Source of the DNA: an uncultured Prevotellaceae bacterium
Lineage (GTDB): Bacteria; Bacteroidota; Bacteroidia; Bacteroidales; Bacteroidaceae
Reading direction: 5' to 3'
Length of the DNA: 59,775 bases
Assembly: GCA_946185805.1 (NCBI GenBank)
Contig: CAMHKU010000004.1
Coordinates: 1-59,775 of the forward strand
Below are positions 7,339-16,196 of this stretch, piece after piece. Position 1 is the first letter of the stretch, and every line of letters starts with the position of its first letter. The translations under genes and the position numbers were made by a program. Below the pieces are notes generated by a model that did not search any database, had not been told where the DNA came from, and saw nothing but the letters and a program-made list of their open reading frames with translations.

Positions 7339-8433
7339 CTAAAGGCTGCGGTACAGCTGTTCATATTGACGGGCTACCTTTAGGTAGTCGTGATGTTTCT
7401 CAACGTATTCCCGGCTCTGAACTTTCAGGACGGGAATACGTTGTGGATTTATTATCAGCTGCTCCATTTCGTGGAAGACACTCTCATAGTTAGGCGCTAC
7501 ATTGATGATAGGCCGCAGCTGTTTCTCGCCTAATATCTCGTAATTCTCCGGTTCGCCGCCGCCGATACAGATGATGCCCTTCGACATAGCCTGCAGGGGG
7601 TTCATTGATGGCGTATAGCTGTACAGCTGGTCGAGTATGGCGTCGCTGCCATCCATCATCCGCTGGTACTCTGCGAAGGGTACCGACTCGGCTATGTTGA
7701 GCTTCATGCGGTGGGCATATTTTTGGCGCAGGTCCAGAGCAGCTTGCAGCATGATGTCAGTGCCCTTGTACTGGCTGCGCTCGCGATTGATGCCAATAAA
7801 GAATGATACTTTTGACCGTTTGCACTGCGCCGAAGAGAAAGTTTCCGGCAGTTGGATGGGGTAGGGTATGAAGTGCGTCTTATCAGGGAATTGCGGACGG
7901 TAACAGACGTCATATTCATAGAGACCGGTGACAATAGCGTCGCTCTCTGCAGCAATGAGCTTATTGAGTTGCTCCTTGGGTGTGCCCAGCCAGTCGCGGC
8001 GCTCTTTCTCGGCAGCTGCGTCGGTGCGCACGATGTCTCCAAAGTTAAAGTCGCTGTAGCGCAAAGGCTTGTCATACGTGCAGGTGTGCACCCAGTACCA
8101 GTCCATGCCAAAGGCTCCAAGGACGACATGGCGGTTATGTCGTCGCAGATAGCGGTAGATACTGAACAGGCGCTCAGCTTTTAGCTCGATGAAAATAGGG
8201 TTGATGAGTTGCACCACGTCGTAGCCTCGCCATTGTGGCAGCAGGCTGTAGACTTTGGCCATCAGCTTGATGCCGTTCCATTTGCCAGGCTGGCGGTCGA
8301 GGTCAATGTCGCGGGGATAGTTCTTCCAGAAGTCGCCGTTGGAGGCTACGGTGACGTCATGGCCCAGCTGTCGAAGGCCTTCGGCCAGTGTCCAGTGTAC
8401 GTTGCTGTATTCTCCTAATAATAGTATTTTCAT
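7339..8433 (-). CDS. Glycosyltransferase, GT-B type
   Basis: A 364-residue protein starting MKILLLGEYSNVHWTLAEGL, the first Rossmann strand and glycine loop of GT-B sugar transferases. The C-terminal half has GINRERSQYKGTDIMLQA and MNPLQAMSKGIICIGGGEPENYE, resembling the donor-binding E-x7-E region of GT4 enzymes in relaxed form. It likely adds a sugar to a cell-surface polysaccharide or lipopolysaccharide in the cytoplasm. It is the last of three glycosyltransferase genes on the minus strand (spacing 26 nt). Donor and acceptor cannot be read. Confidence 0.75.
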   Translation of the reverse strand: MKILLLGEYSNVHWTLAEGLRQLGHDVTVASNGDFWKNYPRDIDLDRQPGKWNGIKLMAKVYSLLPQWRGYDVVQLINPIFIELKAERLFSIYRYLRRHNRHVVLGAFGMDWYWVHTCTYDKPLRYSDFNFGDIVRTDAAAEKERRDWLGTPKEQLNKLIAAESDAIVTGLYEYDVCYRPQFPDKTHFIPYPIQLPETFSSAQCKRSKVSFFIGINRERSQYKGTDIMLQAALDLRQKYAHRMKLNIAESVPFAEYQRMMDGSDAILDQLYSYTPSMNPLQAMSKGIICIGGGEPENYEILGEKQLRPIINVAPNYESVFHEMEQLIINPQRIPVLKVQSREYVEKHHDYLKVARQYEQLYRSL

Positions 8434-8459
8434 GGGAGTTATCGGGAGTTAACGTGACA

Positions 8460-9455
8460 TTACTCTTCTCGTTTCATCAGTGGGAGTGTTATCATCAGCG
8501 CAGCGCGACCGTTGACACTGTTGGCCAAGCGCCTGAACCATGTGTACTTCACGGTATAGTTGCGGTCGGGGAGGGGAAAGAGTCCTTCGCTGCGCAAGCC
8601 CTCTATGCGTTGTTCCAGTTCGTTGCGGTTGCGGGTAAGCACTATCGTGTTGTAGATATAGTCCATCGAGAGCTGTGCCACCCGTCGCTGCAATGCCAGC
8701 CGCTCTGCGGGGGGCAGGGTGCCCAGCAGCTGCCTCAGGCGACAGATCACCCTGCGGTTGTCGTCCAGCCGATGCTGAATGGCGGCGGCCGTCGTGGTGC
8801 CTATGGCTGAAGCCTCGTGTTGGCGGTAATAGTACGCGCGTGCCGTGGTGCATACCGCACTCGTGGCGCGGAGAATGAGCTGCGGCGTAAACTCCTCGTC
8901 TTCACCGTAACTAATGCCTGGGGTGAACCTTAAGTCGCCCACGATGCTGCGGCGGAAGATGTAGCTCCAGCATGCCCCGTGGATGTTCTGTGTGCGCATC
9001 AGGTCGCTGCCGCTCATCACGTCGCCATCCTTGTAATCGATAGGAGCGTCGGCAGAGTGGCTGAATCCGAACATCACCATATCCAAACTACCATATCTGA
9101 CAATGTCGAGGCAGTGCTCGTAGACATTGGTAATCAGCATGTCGTCGGCATCAATGAATTGTATGAATGTGCCGCTGGCCATCTTCAATCCCATGTTGCG
9201 CGCAGTGCTGACGCCGCCGTTGGCCTTGCGCAGGTAGACGATATCGTCGATACAGGATGACAGGTCGCTGAGAGGGCTGACAGCTGAGCCGTCGTCGACA
9301 ATGATGATTTCGCGCTCTATAGGGCGCAGCGAGAGTCGGGTGATGCTCTCGACACATTTCTTGAGCATCACCGTGGGCTGCTCGTGATAGGTGATGATAA
9401 AACTCACGAGCGGCTGGGGGGCTTGATGTGGTGTAGTGTCTTGCTTATTTTGCAT
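8460..9455 (-). CDS. Glycosyltransferase family 2
   Basis: A 331-residue GT-A fold enzyme. It shows the N-terminal strand VSFIITYHEQP, the nucleotide-binding IIIVDDGS (about 50-57), the NGGVSTARNMG loop and the metal-binding FIDADDML. Catalytic Asp is likely in YGEDEEF (about residue 192), the usual ED motif. It overlaps the upstream glycosyltransferase by 52 nt. No later ATG keeps the first strand, so the overlap is probably real and implies translational coupling. It serves surface polysaccharide assembly; linkage is unknown. Confidence 0.85.
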   Translation of the reverse strand: MQNKQDTTPHQAPQPLVSFIITYHEQPTVMLKKCVESITRLSLRPIEREIIIVDDGSAVSPLSDLSSCIDDIVYLRKANGGVSTARNMGLKMASGTFIQFIDADDMLITNVYEHCLDIVRYGSLDMVMFGFSHSADAPIDYKDGDVMSGSDLMRTQNIHGACWSYIFRRSIVGDLRFTPGISYGEDEEFTPQLILRATSAVCTTARAYYYRQHEASAIGTTTAAAIQHRLDDNRRVICRLRQLLGTLPPAERLALQRRVAQLSMDYIYNTIVLTRNRNELEQRIEGLRSEGLFPLPDRNYTVKYTWFRRLANSVNGRAALMITLPLMKREE

Positions 9456-10300
9456 AAGGCGTTGATACCTATTGTATTATTGGCTATAATTTTAATTCTT
9501 TGCTTTACTCCCCCAGTGGGCTTTACGTGGCGGTGTCGTAGCCGTGTCGTGTCGCCGGTGAGCTCGCTGACGTCCATCTGGATGTTGAGCAGATATAGGT
9601 AGTAGCGGTCGTCTATAGTCATGCCGCTGGTGAGGTGGGCGTCAAGTAGTTGGCGCAGCCCCAAGCCGCCGGCAGTGGCAGTGATACCTTGCTGGTTCCA
9701 GCAATAATAGTAGAGTCCGCCATCTACCGTGGCCACCTTGTGGGCAACTTTCAGAATCCGCGGCAACGTATAGACATCCTCAAAGACATGGCCTACGGGA
9801 AAGCGTATGTCGTCGAAGAGTCTTCGGCGATACACCTTGTTGCAGGCATAGCAGTGACGGTAGGCCTCGGTGCTCAGCCAGTAGTCGCCGGTATTGGTAT
9901 ATTCGGCATTGGTGAAACTCAGTAGGTGCTGGTGGGGCGCACCGTAGAAGCACCAGAGGGGATATTCTACCAAGTCGTTGTCACCCATCCGGCTCATCAC
10001 GCTGTCAAGGGTGTCACGGGCAATGAAGTCGTCGCTGTCGATGAATGTAATATATTCGCCCTTTGCGCGGTCAATGCCCGCATTACGGGCGGCACTGAGT
10101 CCTCCGTTTGACTGGTGGATAACGCTGATGCGCCTGTCGCGTGCTGACCACTCATCACACAACCGTGGACAACCGTCGGGAGAGCCGTCGTCGACAAGGA
10201 TGACCTCGTAGTCGGCAAAGGTCTGCTCCATGACACTTTTCAGACAGCGGCCGAGGGTTGCTTCTGCACGGTAGACGGGTATGATGATGCTCAGCTTCAT
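9404..10300 (-). CDS. Glycosyltransferase family 2
   Basis: A 298-residue GT2 enzyme, the first gene of the minus-strand glycosyltransferase operon. Motifs: LSIIIPVYRAE at the N-terminus, VILVDDGSPDG, NGGLSAARNAG, and the DxD-type ITFIDSDDF (about 86-94); VFEDVYTLP carries the likely catalytic ED. The C-terminal 50 residues are basic and probably membrane-associated. It shares a promoter region with divergent htpG. Confidence 0.87.
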   Translation of the reverse strand: MKLSIIIPVYRAEATLGRCLKSVMEQTFADYEVILVDDGSPDGCPRLCDEWSARDRRISVIHQSNGGLSAARNAGIDRAKGEYITFIDSDDFIARDTLDSVMSRMGDNDLVEYPLWCFYGAPHQHLLSFTNAEYTNTGDYWLSTEAYRHCYACNKVYRRRLFDDIRFPVGHVFEDVYTLPRILKVAHKVATVDGGLYYYCWNQQGITATAGGLGLRQLLDAHLTSGMTIDDRYYLYLLNIQMDVSELTGDTTRLRHRHVKPTGGVKQRIKIIANNTIGINALCKISKTLHHIKPPSRS

Positions 10301-10326
10301 GGGGGAAAACGGTGCGTTTTTGAGTG

Positions 10327-10334
10327 CAAATGTA
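10327..10334 (-). promoter_or_regulatory. TAnnTTTG promoter of the glycosyltransferase operon
   Basis: TACATTTG on the minus strand followed by CAC, about 25 nt before the ATG at 10300. Confidence 0.65.
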
Positions 10335-10435
10335 CGCTTTTTTTTTCTAATAACCTTCTTCCGGCTTTAGTTTTTGCTTTTTTGAAGTGACGAAATGTCA
10401 GTTTTTATAGTAAAAGCGTCTGAAAACTCCTTTTT

Positions 10436-10450
10436 TGGCACGATGTTTGC
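10436..10450 (+). promoter_or_regulatory. Sigma-54 (-24/-12) promoter of htpG
   Basis: TGGCAC-GATGT-TTGC matches the RpoN consensus TGGCAC-N5-TTGC exactly, including the invariant GG and GC ten bases apart. The predicted start of transcription is near 10462, about 34 nt before the ATG. No good TAnnTTTG element competes in this intergenic stretch. Activator-binding sites were not identified. Confidence 0.6.
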
Positions 10451-10495
10451 CCCGGTGATGGGCAACATGTAAAATTAATAAAACAAATATCAGTT

Positions 10496-12556
10496 ATGCA
10501 AAAAGGTAATATAGGTGTAACGACAGAGAATATCTTTCCTGTCATCAAAAAGTTTCTTTACAGCGACCACGAGATTTTCCTGCGCGAGATGGTGTCTAAC
10601 GCCGTCGACGCTACTCAGAAACTCAAGACCCTGCAGCAGCGCGGCGACTTCAAGGGCGAACTGGGCGACCTGACGGTGCGCGTCAGCCTCGACACAGAGA
10701 AGGGCACCATCACCATCAGCGACCGCGGTATCGGTATGACCGAGGCCGAGATTGACAAGTATATCAACCAGATAGCCTTCTCGGGCGTGAGCGACTTCCT
10801 GGAGAAATACAAGGACAACGCCAACAGCATCATCGGCCACTTCGGACTCGGTTTCTACTCCTCGTTCATGGTGTCGAAGAAGGTGGAAATTATCACTAAG
10901 AGCTATCAGGACGATGCCAAGGCCGTGAAGTGGAGCTGCGACGGCTCGCCGGCCTACGAGATTGACGAGGCAGAGAAGGAGGACCGTGGCACCGACATCA
11001 TACTCTACATCGACGACGACTGCAAGGAGTTCCTCGAGCGCACCCGTCTGGAGCAGCTGCTGCAGAAGTACTGCAAGTTCATGGCCGTGCCCGTGGCCTT
11101 CGGCAAGAAGCAGCAGTGGTCGAGCGACGAGAAGAAGATGGTAGACACCGACGAGGACAACATTATCAATAATGTGGAGCCCTTGTGGACGAAGACCCCC
11201 TCGACGCTCAAGGACGAGGACTACCGCTCGTTCTACCGCACGCTCTATCCCATGAGCGACGAGCCCCTGTTCTGGATTCACCTCAACGTGGACTACCCCT
11301 TCAACCTCACGGGTATACTCTACTTCCCCAAGATCAAGTCTAACATCGAGCTGCAGCGCAACAAGATTCAGCTTTACTGCAACCAGGTGTTTGTCACCGA
11401 TCAGGTGGAGGGCATCGTGCCTGAGTTCCTCACCCTGCTCCATGGCGTCATCGACTCCCCCGACATTCCCCTGAACGTGAGCCGCAGCTACCTGCAGAGC
11501 GACCGCGAGGTGAAGAAGATTTCGACGTATATCACCAAGAAGGTGGCCGACCGCCTGAAGGCTATCTTCAACGAAGACCGCAAGCAGTACGAGGAGAAGT
11601 GGGACGACCTGAAGCTCTTCATCAACTACGGCATACTCTCCGAGGAGGGCTTCTACGACCGCGCCAAGGACTTCGCCCTGATGAAGGACGTTGAGGGCAA
11701 ATACTTCACCTTCGACGAATACAAGACCTTGATCGAGGCTTCGCAGAAAGATAAGGACGACACCCTGATTTACCTCTACGCCACCAATAAGGAGGAGCAG
11801 TATTCCTACATCAAGGCTGCCCAGGACAAGGGCTACAGCGTGCTGTTGCTCGACGGCCAGCTCGACGTGCCTACCATCCAGACCCTGGAGCAGAAGTTTG
11901 AGAAGAGCCGCTTCACACGCGTTGACGCCGACATCATCGACCGGCTCATCGTGAAGAGCGACGCCCCGAAGACCGACCTCAGCGACGAGCAGCGTGACAA
12001 TCTGTCAGCCGTCTTCAGCACGCAGATGCCTAAGCTCGACAAGACGGAGTTCCACGTCGAAGTGGACGCCCTGGGCGAGAATGCCCGTCCGGTGGTCATC
12101 ACCCAGAACGAGTGGATGCGCCGCATGAAGGAGATGAGCCGCTTCCAGCAGGGCATGAACTTCTACGGCCAGATGCCCGACGCGTTCAACATCGTGCTCA
12201 ACGCCGACCATCCGCTTATCAAGCGCGTGCTCGCCGACTGCGAGGCCAGCACCACCGAGGCCCTGAAGCCTATCCTCTCAGAGCTGAGAGGCCAGGAGGC
12301 CCGTCTGGCTGCCATCCAGCAGCAGCAGGACAAGAAGAAGTACGACGAGCTGACACAGGAAGACCGCGACCTGAAGGCCGAGGCCGAGAAGGCAGTGCAG
12401 GCCGAGAAGGACAAGCGCCAAGGCGTCATCGCCGACTACGCCCAGAAGAACGACGTGGTACACCAGCTCATCGACCTAGCTCTGCTGCAGAACGGCATGC
12501 TGCGCGGCGAAGCCCTCGACCGCTTCCTCAGCCGCAGCGTAGAGCTGATTAAGTAA
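10496..12556 (+). CDS. htpG: Molecular chaperone HtpG (Hsp90)
   Basis: A 686-residue Hsp90 ATP-dependent chaperone. The N-terminal GHKL ATPase domain shows the N-box FLREMVSNAVDA, ISDRGIGMT and GHFGLGFYS. The middle domain has NVSRSYLQSD with the conserved catalytic-loop Arg, and a C-terminal dimerisation domain follows. Length is at the long end for bacterial HtpG (about 620-690); a charged Gln/Lys segment (QQQQDKKKYDELTQED) accounts for part of the excess. It is preceded by a sigma-54-type promoter rather than the usual Bacteroidota one and is monocistronic. Confidence 0.97.
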   Translation: MQKGNIGVTTENIFPVIKKFLYSDHEIFLREMVSNAVDATQKLKTLQQRGDFKGELGDLTVRVSLDTEKGTITISDRGIGMTEAEIDKYINQIAFSGVSDFLEKYKDNANSIIGHFGLGFYSSFMVSKKVEIITKSYQDDAKAVKWSCDGSPAYEIDEAEKEDRGTDIILYIDDDCKEFLERTRLEQLLQKYCKFMAVPVAFGKKQQWSSDEKKMVDTDEDNIINNVEPLWTKTPSTLKDEDYRSFYRTLYPMSDEPLFWIHLNVDYPFNLTGILYFPKIKSNIELQRNKIQLYCNQVFVTDQVEGIVPEFLTLLHGVIDSPDIPLNVSRSYLQSDREVKKISTYITKKVADRLKAIFNEDRKQYEEKWDDLKLFINYGILSEEGFYDRAKDFALMKDVEGKYFTFDEYKTLIEASQKDKDDTLIYLYATNKEEQYSYIKAAQDKGYSVLLLDGQLDVPTIQTLEQKFEKSRFTRVDADIIDRLIVKSDAPKTDLSDEQRDNLSAVFSTQMPKLDKTEFHVEVDALGENARPVVITQNEWMRRMKEMSRFQQGMNFYGQMPDAFNIVLNADHPLIKRVLADCEASTTEALKPILSELRGQEARLAAIQQQQDKKKYDELTQEDRDLKAEAEKAVQAEKDKRQGVIADYAQKNDVVHQLIDLALLQNGMLRGEALDRFLSRSVELIK

Positions 12557-12597
12557 TTCAGGCTTCCTACCTTTTTATCAAGTTTTTCTACGTTTTA

Positions 12598-12680
12598 TAT
12601 TTATCGTCACTACCGTCGTTTCTTTATAACCGCCCGACAACCAACGTGTTAGGGTGGTGATGGCGGGGTGACGATAAATA
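12598..12680. repeat. Nested inverted repeat, possible small mobile or structured element
   Basis: Outer arms TATTTATCGTCAC (12598-12610) and GTGACGATAAATA (12668-12680) are perfect. Inside are CCGCC/GGCGG and ACCA/TGGT pairs. No T-run follows, so it is not a plain terminator of htpG. It lies at the left edge of the AT-rich glycosyltransferase segment. Confidence 0.55.
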
Positions 12681-12730
12681 GTTTTATCTTCCCATGATTC
12701 TTCCTCCCCCCAAAAAAGTTCAGAAATTTC

Positions 12731-12761
12731 TTTGCTATATTAAATAAAAACTTTATTTTTG
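12731..12761 (+). promoter_or_regulatory. -33/-7 promoter of the AT-rich glycosyltransferase pair
   Basis: TTTG (12731-12734), 19 nt, TATTTTTG (12754-12761): a full match to the Bacteroidota promoter. Confidence 0.75.
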
Positions 12762-12812
12762 CAATCAGAACTAGAAACCTTGGGATAGAGCCTATATAAA
12801 GTGTTAAGGACT

Positions 12813-13797
12813 ATGAAATCACTTAGTATCATAATCCCAGTATATAACACAGAACGATATATACGTCCTTGTCTGGAAAGTATATTCAGGCAGGGCTTGG
12901 ATGAAAGATGCTTTGAAGTGATTATCATCAATGACGGCACTAAGGACAATAGCATAGGCGTGATACAAGATTTAATCAGCCAGCATACCAATATCACTTT
13001 AATTGAACAAGAGAATCAGGACCTGTCAGTGGTCCGAAATAATGGTATTGCCATGGCCACGGGGGAGTTTATTTTGATGCCCGACTCTGATGACCTGCTT
13101 ATTGACAACAGTCTCGCTCCACTACTCGATGCAGCAATTTCAACCAAGGCAGATTTGGTTGTTGCCGATTTCTTGAGATTGAAAGATGAAGAAATTGAAA
13201 TTGAGATGCATCGTGCACATCACCAAAAAGAGTTTTCTTATGAGGAAAAAACTGGAGAACGCTTGTTCTTGGAAGACTTGAGTCCCTATCAATGCTATGT
13301 GTGGCGCACTCTTTTCAGAAGGGAATTCCTGTTGGAAAACCAGCTGAAGTTTGTGCCAGGGATTTACATTCAAGATGTTCCTTTCACCCATGAATGTTAC
13401 TTGAAGGCAAAGAAGTGTCTCAGGACTCCATGGCTCCTAAACATCTATCGTGTCGGACATGAATCTGCCACCTTCTGTTTTAATCAGAAAAAGTTCAGGG
13501 TTGTCCCCCGCTATACTCGACAAAATAAGTAATGATGTTTATGTTTCATTCTCTGTGATGATTTGCTCCTGTGTTCGTGCTATCAGTAAAGCATCGGAGA
13601 GAGTGGAAATAATGGATTACCTCAAACAAAAAGCTCCAGACTTAAGCTTTCATAATGGCTATAAACAGAGAATTGTTACATTCCTGTTTAGAAACATGCC
13701 ACATTTGTTTATTCACCTGCGTTATATCTATGCGGCTGTTGTAGAAGACAGGCTGCTCCCCTTTTACCATCACAAGATAACTAGACTTTTTGCATAA
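12813..13797 (+). pseudogene. Glycosyltransferase family 2, frameshifted
   Basis: The first frame starts at ATG 12813 (MKSLSIIIPVYNTERYIRP) and shows GT2 motifs: VIIINDGTKDN, ENQDLSVVRNNG, LMPDSDDLL. It runs into a stop at 13532. The rest of the protein continues in the +1 frame from about 13490 (SSGLSPAILDKISNDVYVSF) to a stop at 13797. The join falls at a run of five A in CAGAAAAAGTT; removing one base restores one open reading frame of about 327 residues, a normal GT2 length. It could be a real inactivating mutation, a phase-variable homopolymer, or a sequencing error. The downstream GT4 gene begins 1 nt after its stop, so the two form one transcription unit. Confidence 0.78.
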
Positions 13798-13798
13798 C

Positions 13799-14968
13799 AT
13801 GAAAATTGCTTATATCATAGGATCATTAGCCACCCAAGGCGGGACAAGCAGAATTGTGACGGAAAAGGCTCACTATTTTGCTACAGTCGTTGGTTATGAC
13901 GTAACAATCATTACCTGTTACCAACGGGAAGATCAAGCAAACACTTTCATCCTTTCAGAGGATGTGAAGCAAATCAACTTAGAAATCTCAAGTGATTCCC
14001 AGTACAAATACAAGTACCCAAAACGACTGTGGGTCAAGAGGAGGAATGAGATATTATTACGTCGAAAACTTACTGACGCAGTACGGCAGGTTGACCCTGA
14101 CATTCTCATTGGCATTGCACAACTCAAGGCGGATGTAGTCAGCAAAATTAAATGTAGGGCCAAAAAGGTCATTGAATGTCATGAAGCAAGGAGTTATACG
14201 CTTTCGGGGGTAGGCATGAATCTTTCCTTCTTGTCAAGGATATATAGGAGTATTTACAGATTCAAGTATTTCAGAACCATAGAGCGGAATGCTGATGTGG
14301 TCTGCCCACTGACAGAAGGAGATAAAAATCTATGGAAAAAAGCCAAACGCGTGGAAGTTATTCCAAATTTCTCACTGATGCCTGTTCTCAGTTATAGTGA
14401 CTGCACAGCAAAACGTGTGATAGCCGTAGGACGATTAGCATGGGAGAAAGGGTATAGCAGATTGATTCGAGCATGGAAGATAGTCTCTACCAGACATCCA
14501 GACTGGCGTCTTGACATCTTTGGTGAAGGCGACATGGAAGGTGCCATAAGACTGCTTATCAAGAGCAACAACATCAAGAACATCAGCATACACAAGCTTA
14601 CCCATGATATTAGCCAAGAGTATGCCAATAGTTCTATCTGTGCTGTGTCATCTTACTTTGAGGGATTCTCACTGGTACTTCTTGAGGCCCAGAAACATGG
14701 TGTACCCAGTGTGGCGTTCGACTGTCCTTTTGGCCCAAGAAGCATTATAAACGATGCCTATAATGGTTTCCTTGTTGAGAATGGCGATATAAGTCTATTT
14801 GCAGAGAGAGTGTGTCGGTTAATAGAAAGTCAGGAACTAAGGAAGCAATTCTCTCAAGCATGTATAGAACATGCAAAAGTTTTTGACGTTCATATAGTTA
14901 TCCAAAAATGGAAAGATCTGTTTGAAGACATTCTCGACGCCCCCGTCAAACAGGTTACACCCTCATGA
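13799..14968 (+). CDS. Glycosyltransferase family 4
   Basis: A 389-residue GT-B enzyme starting MKIAYIIGSLATQGGTSRIV. The C-terminal half has the GT4 donor-site motifs AVGRLAWEKGYSRLIRAW, LDIFGEGD and SSYFEGFSLVLLEAQKHG (E-x7-E), so it uses a nucleotide-sugar with retention. The ATG at 13799 lies one base past the preceding stop; the frame extends slightly upstream only through a TTG. The gene is AT-rich compared with flanking genes. Its last 14 nt overlap the 3' end of convergent hemW, which marks the right edge of the AT-rich segment. Likely role: capsule or exopolysaccharide assembly. Confidence 0.85.
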   Translation: MKIAYIIGSLATQGGTSRIVTEKAHYFATVVGYDVTIITCYQREDQANTFILSEDVKQINLEISSDSQYKYKYPKRLWVKRRNEILLRRKLTDAVRQVDPDILIGIAQLKADVVSKIKCRAKKVIECHEARSYTLSGVGMNLSFLSRIYRSIYRFKYFRTIERNADVVCPLTEGDKNLWKKAKRVEVIPNFSLMPVLSYSDCTAKRVIAVGRLAWEKGYSRLIRAWKIVSTRHPDWRLDIFGEGDMEGAIRLLIKSNNIKNISIHKLTHDISQEYANSSICAVSSYFEGFSLVLLEAQKHGVPSVAFDCPFGPRSIINDAYNGFLVENGDISLFAERVCRLIESQELRKQFSQACIEHAKVFDVHIVIQKWKDLFEDILDAPVKQVTPS

Positions 14969-16079
14969 GGTCGCTGATGACCATATCGCTGACAAAGAGT
15001 GCCTCTCTGGTGAGTCGAAGGCGGCCTTTGTCGAGCGTGAGCAGGCCCCCAGTGATATACTTCCGAGCCAGGGGTAGCAGGTAGCTGCGCTCGCTGGCGG
15101 TAAGATGCTCAAGGTTAAGGCCCTCGCAGGTGCGCAGGCTGAGCATCACGCGGTCGTTATATCGGTCGCGGGGCGTGAGCAGCTCCGACTCAAAGACGGA
15201 CTTGCCGTTCTCTATGCCCAGGATATAGTCGTCGAGGCTGGCCATGTTCCACCGTCGGGTTCGTCCGTCGTAGCTGTGAGCGGCGGCGCCTAACCCGATG
15301 TAGGGCACGTTGGTCCAGTAGTTGCTGTTGTGGCGCGAGCGGCGGCCCGGCCTTGCAAAGTTCGAAATCTCATAGTGCTCATAGCCCGCAGCCTGTAGAC
15401 GGTCGATGAGTGTGTAGTACATCTGTCGCTCCAGCTCCTCGTCCATAGTGAAATGTGAATTCTCCATTATTAATCGATACAATGGCGTGCCCTCTTCGAT
15501 GGTGAGGCAGTAGGCTGAGAGATGCTCCACCTGAAGAGTCAGGGCGGCGTCGATGTCGCGCTGCCAGTCGGAGAGCGTCTCGCAGGGGAAGCCGTACATC
15601 AGGTCGACGCTGATGTTGCCGATGCCCGCCTGGCGCAGGCGGTCAATGGCCTCAGACACCTGAGCACCGGAGTGACGGCGGCGTAGAAAGCGCAGACGGG
15701 CGTCGTCGAAGGTCTGTGCGCCCATCGACACGCGGTTGACGCCCATCGCCGGCAGCGCTTCGGCCAACTCTGTGGTGATGTCGTCGGGGTTGTATTCAAT
15801 GGTTATTTCGGCTCCCTGTTCCACCTTATATATATTATATATAGCGCTGAGCACCTGCCGCAGCTGGACGACAGAGAGCTGCGAGGGAGTTCCGCCGCCG
15901 AGATAGACGGTGCTTATCAAGTCGTTGTCCTCAGCTTCTGATTTCCCTTTCCTCATTTTCGCTTCACGACAGAGGGCGTCGACATACCGCTGCCGTTTGT
16001 CGCTTTGGGTCGTAGAATAAAAGGCGCAATAGATGCAGCGGCTCGCGCAGAAGGGAATATGAACGTAAATACCTGCCAT
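14955..16079 (-). CDS. hemW: HemW, radical SAM heme chaperone
   Basis: A 374-residue protein starting MAGIYVHIPFCASRCIYC. The C-x3-C-x2-C motif binds the radical-SAM iron-sulfur cluster, and YLGGGTPS binds SAM. It also has IEYNPDD, the SVDLMYGFP and HLSAYCLTIEEGTPL motifs, and a HemN-type C-terminal domain. HemW delivers heme to respiratory enzymes and is often misannotated as coproporphyrinogen oxidase. The same frame stays open far upstream, but that is only the antisense shadow of EF-G2. The promoter at 16088-16095 fixes the start and implies an almost leaderless mRNA. Confidence 0.92.
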   Translation of the reverse strand: MAGIYVHIPFCASRCIYCAFYSTTQSDKRQRYVDALCREAKMRKGKSEAEDNDLISTVYLGGGTPSQLSVVQLRQVLSAIYNIYKVEQGAEITIEYNPDDITTELAEALPAMGVNRVSMGAQTFDDARLRFLRRRHSGAQVSEAIDRLRQAGIGNISVDLMYGFPCETLSDWQRDIDAALTLQVEHLSAYCLTIEEGTPLYRLIMENSHFTMDEELERQMYYTLIDRLQAAGYEHYEISNFARPGRRSRHNSNYWTNVPYIGLGAAAHSYDGRTRRWNMASLDDYILGIENGKSVFESELLTPRDRYNDRVMLSLRTCEGLNLEHLTASERSYLLPLARKYITGGLLTLDKGRLRLTREALFVSDMVISDLMRV

Positions 16080-16087
16080 AATGGCTG

Positions 16088-16095
16088 CAAAAGTA
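16088..16095 (-). promoter_or_regulatory. TAnnTTTG promoter of hemW
   Basis: TACTTTTG on the minus strand followed by CAG, 8 nt before the ATG. The leader is a few bases at most. Confidence 0.65.
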
Positions 16096-16125
16096 CTAAT
16101 AAAGTTTAATATTTGAAAGCTTTCG

Positions 16126-16156
16126 TTGGTTTTTTGCGCAAAAATGCCTACCTTTA
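16126..16156 (+). promoter_or_regulatory. Probable promoter of the EF-G2 gene
   Basis: TTG (16126-16128), 20 nt, TACCTTTA (16149-16156). The last base departs from the consensus, as might be expected of an activator-dependent promoter. Confidence 0.45.
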
Positions 16157-16196
16157 GCCCGCTTTTCAAGACAATAAACCTAAAACATAACTTATT

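Noticed and set aside
7270..7340. Short duplicated words after the cytidylate-kinase-like gene (ATCGAAGGCTG, GCTGACGACG)
   Set aside because: Only two copies each over 70 nt; probably a local duplication without further structure.
10490..11443. 317-codon minus-strand frame over htpG
   Set aside because: Low-complexity Leu/Val/His-rich shadow of a highly conserved Hsp90 gene; no motif or promoter.
13485..13500. Programmed -1 frameshift at AAAAAG in the GT2 gene
   Set aside because: The continuing frame is +1, not -1, so an indel fits better.
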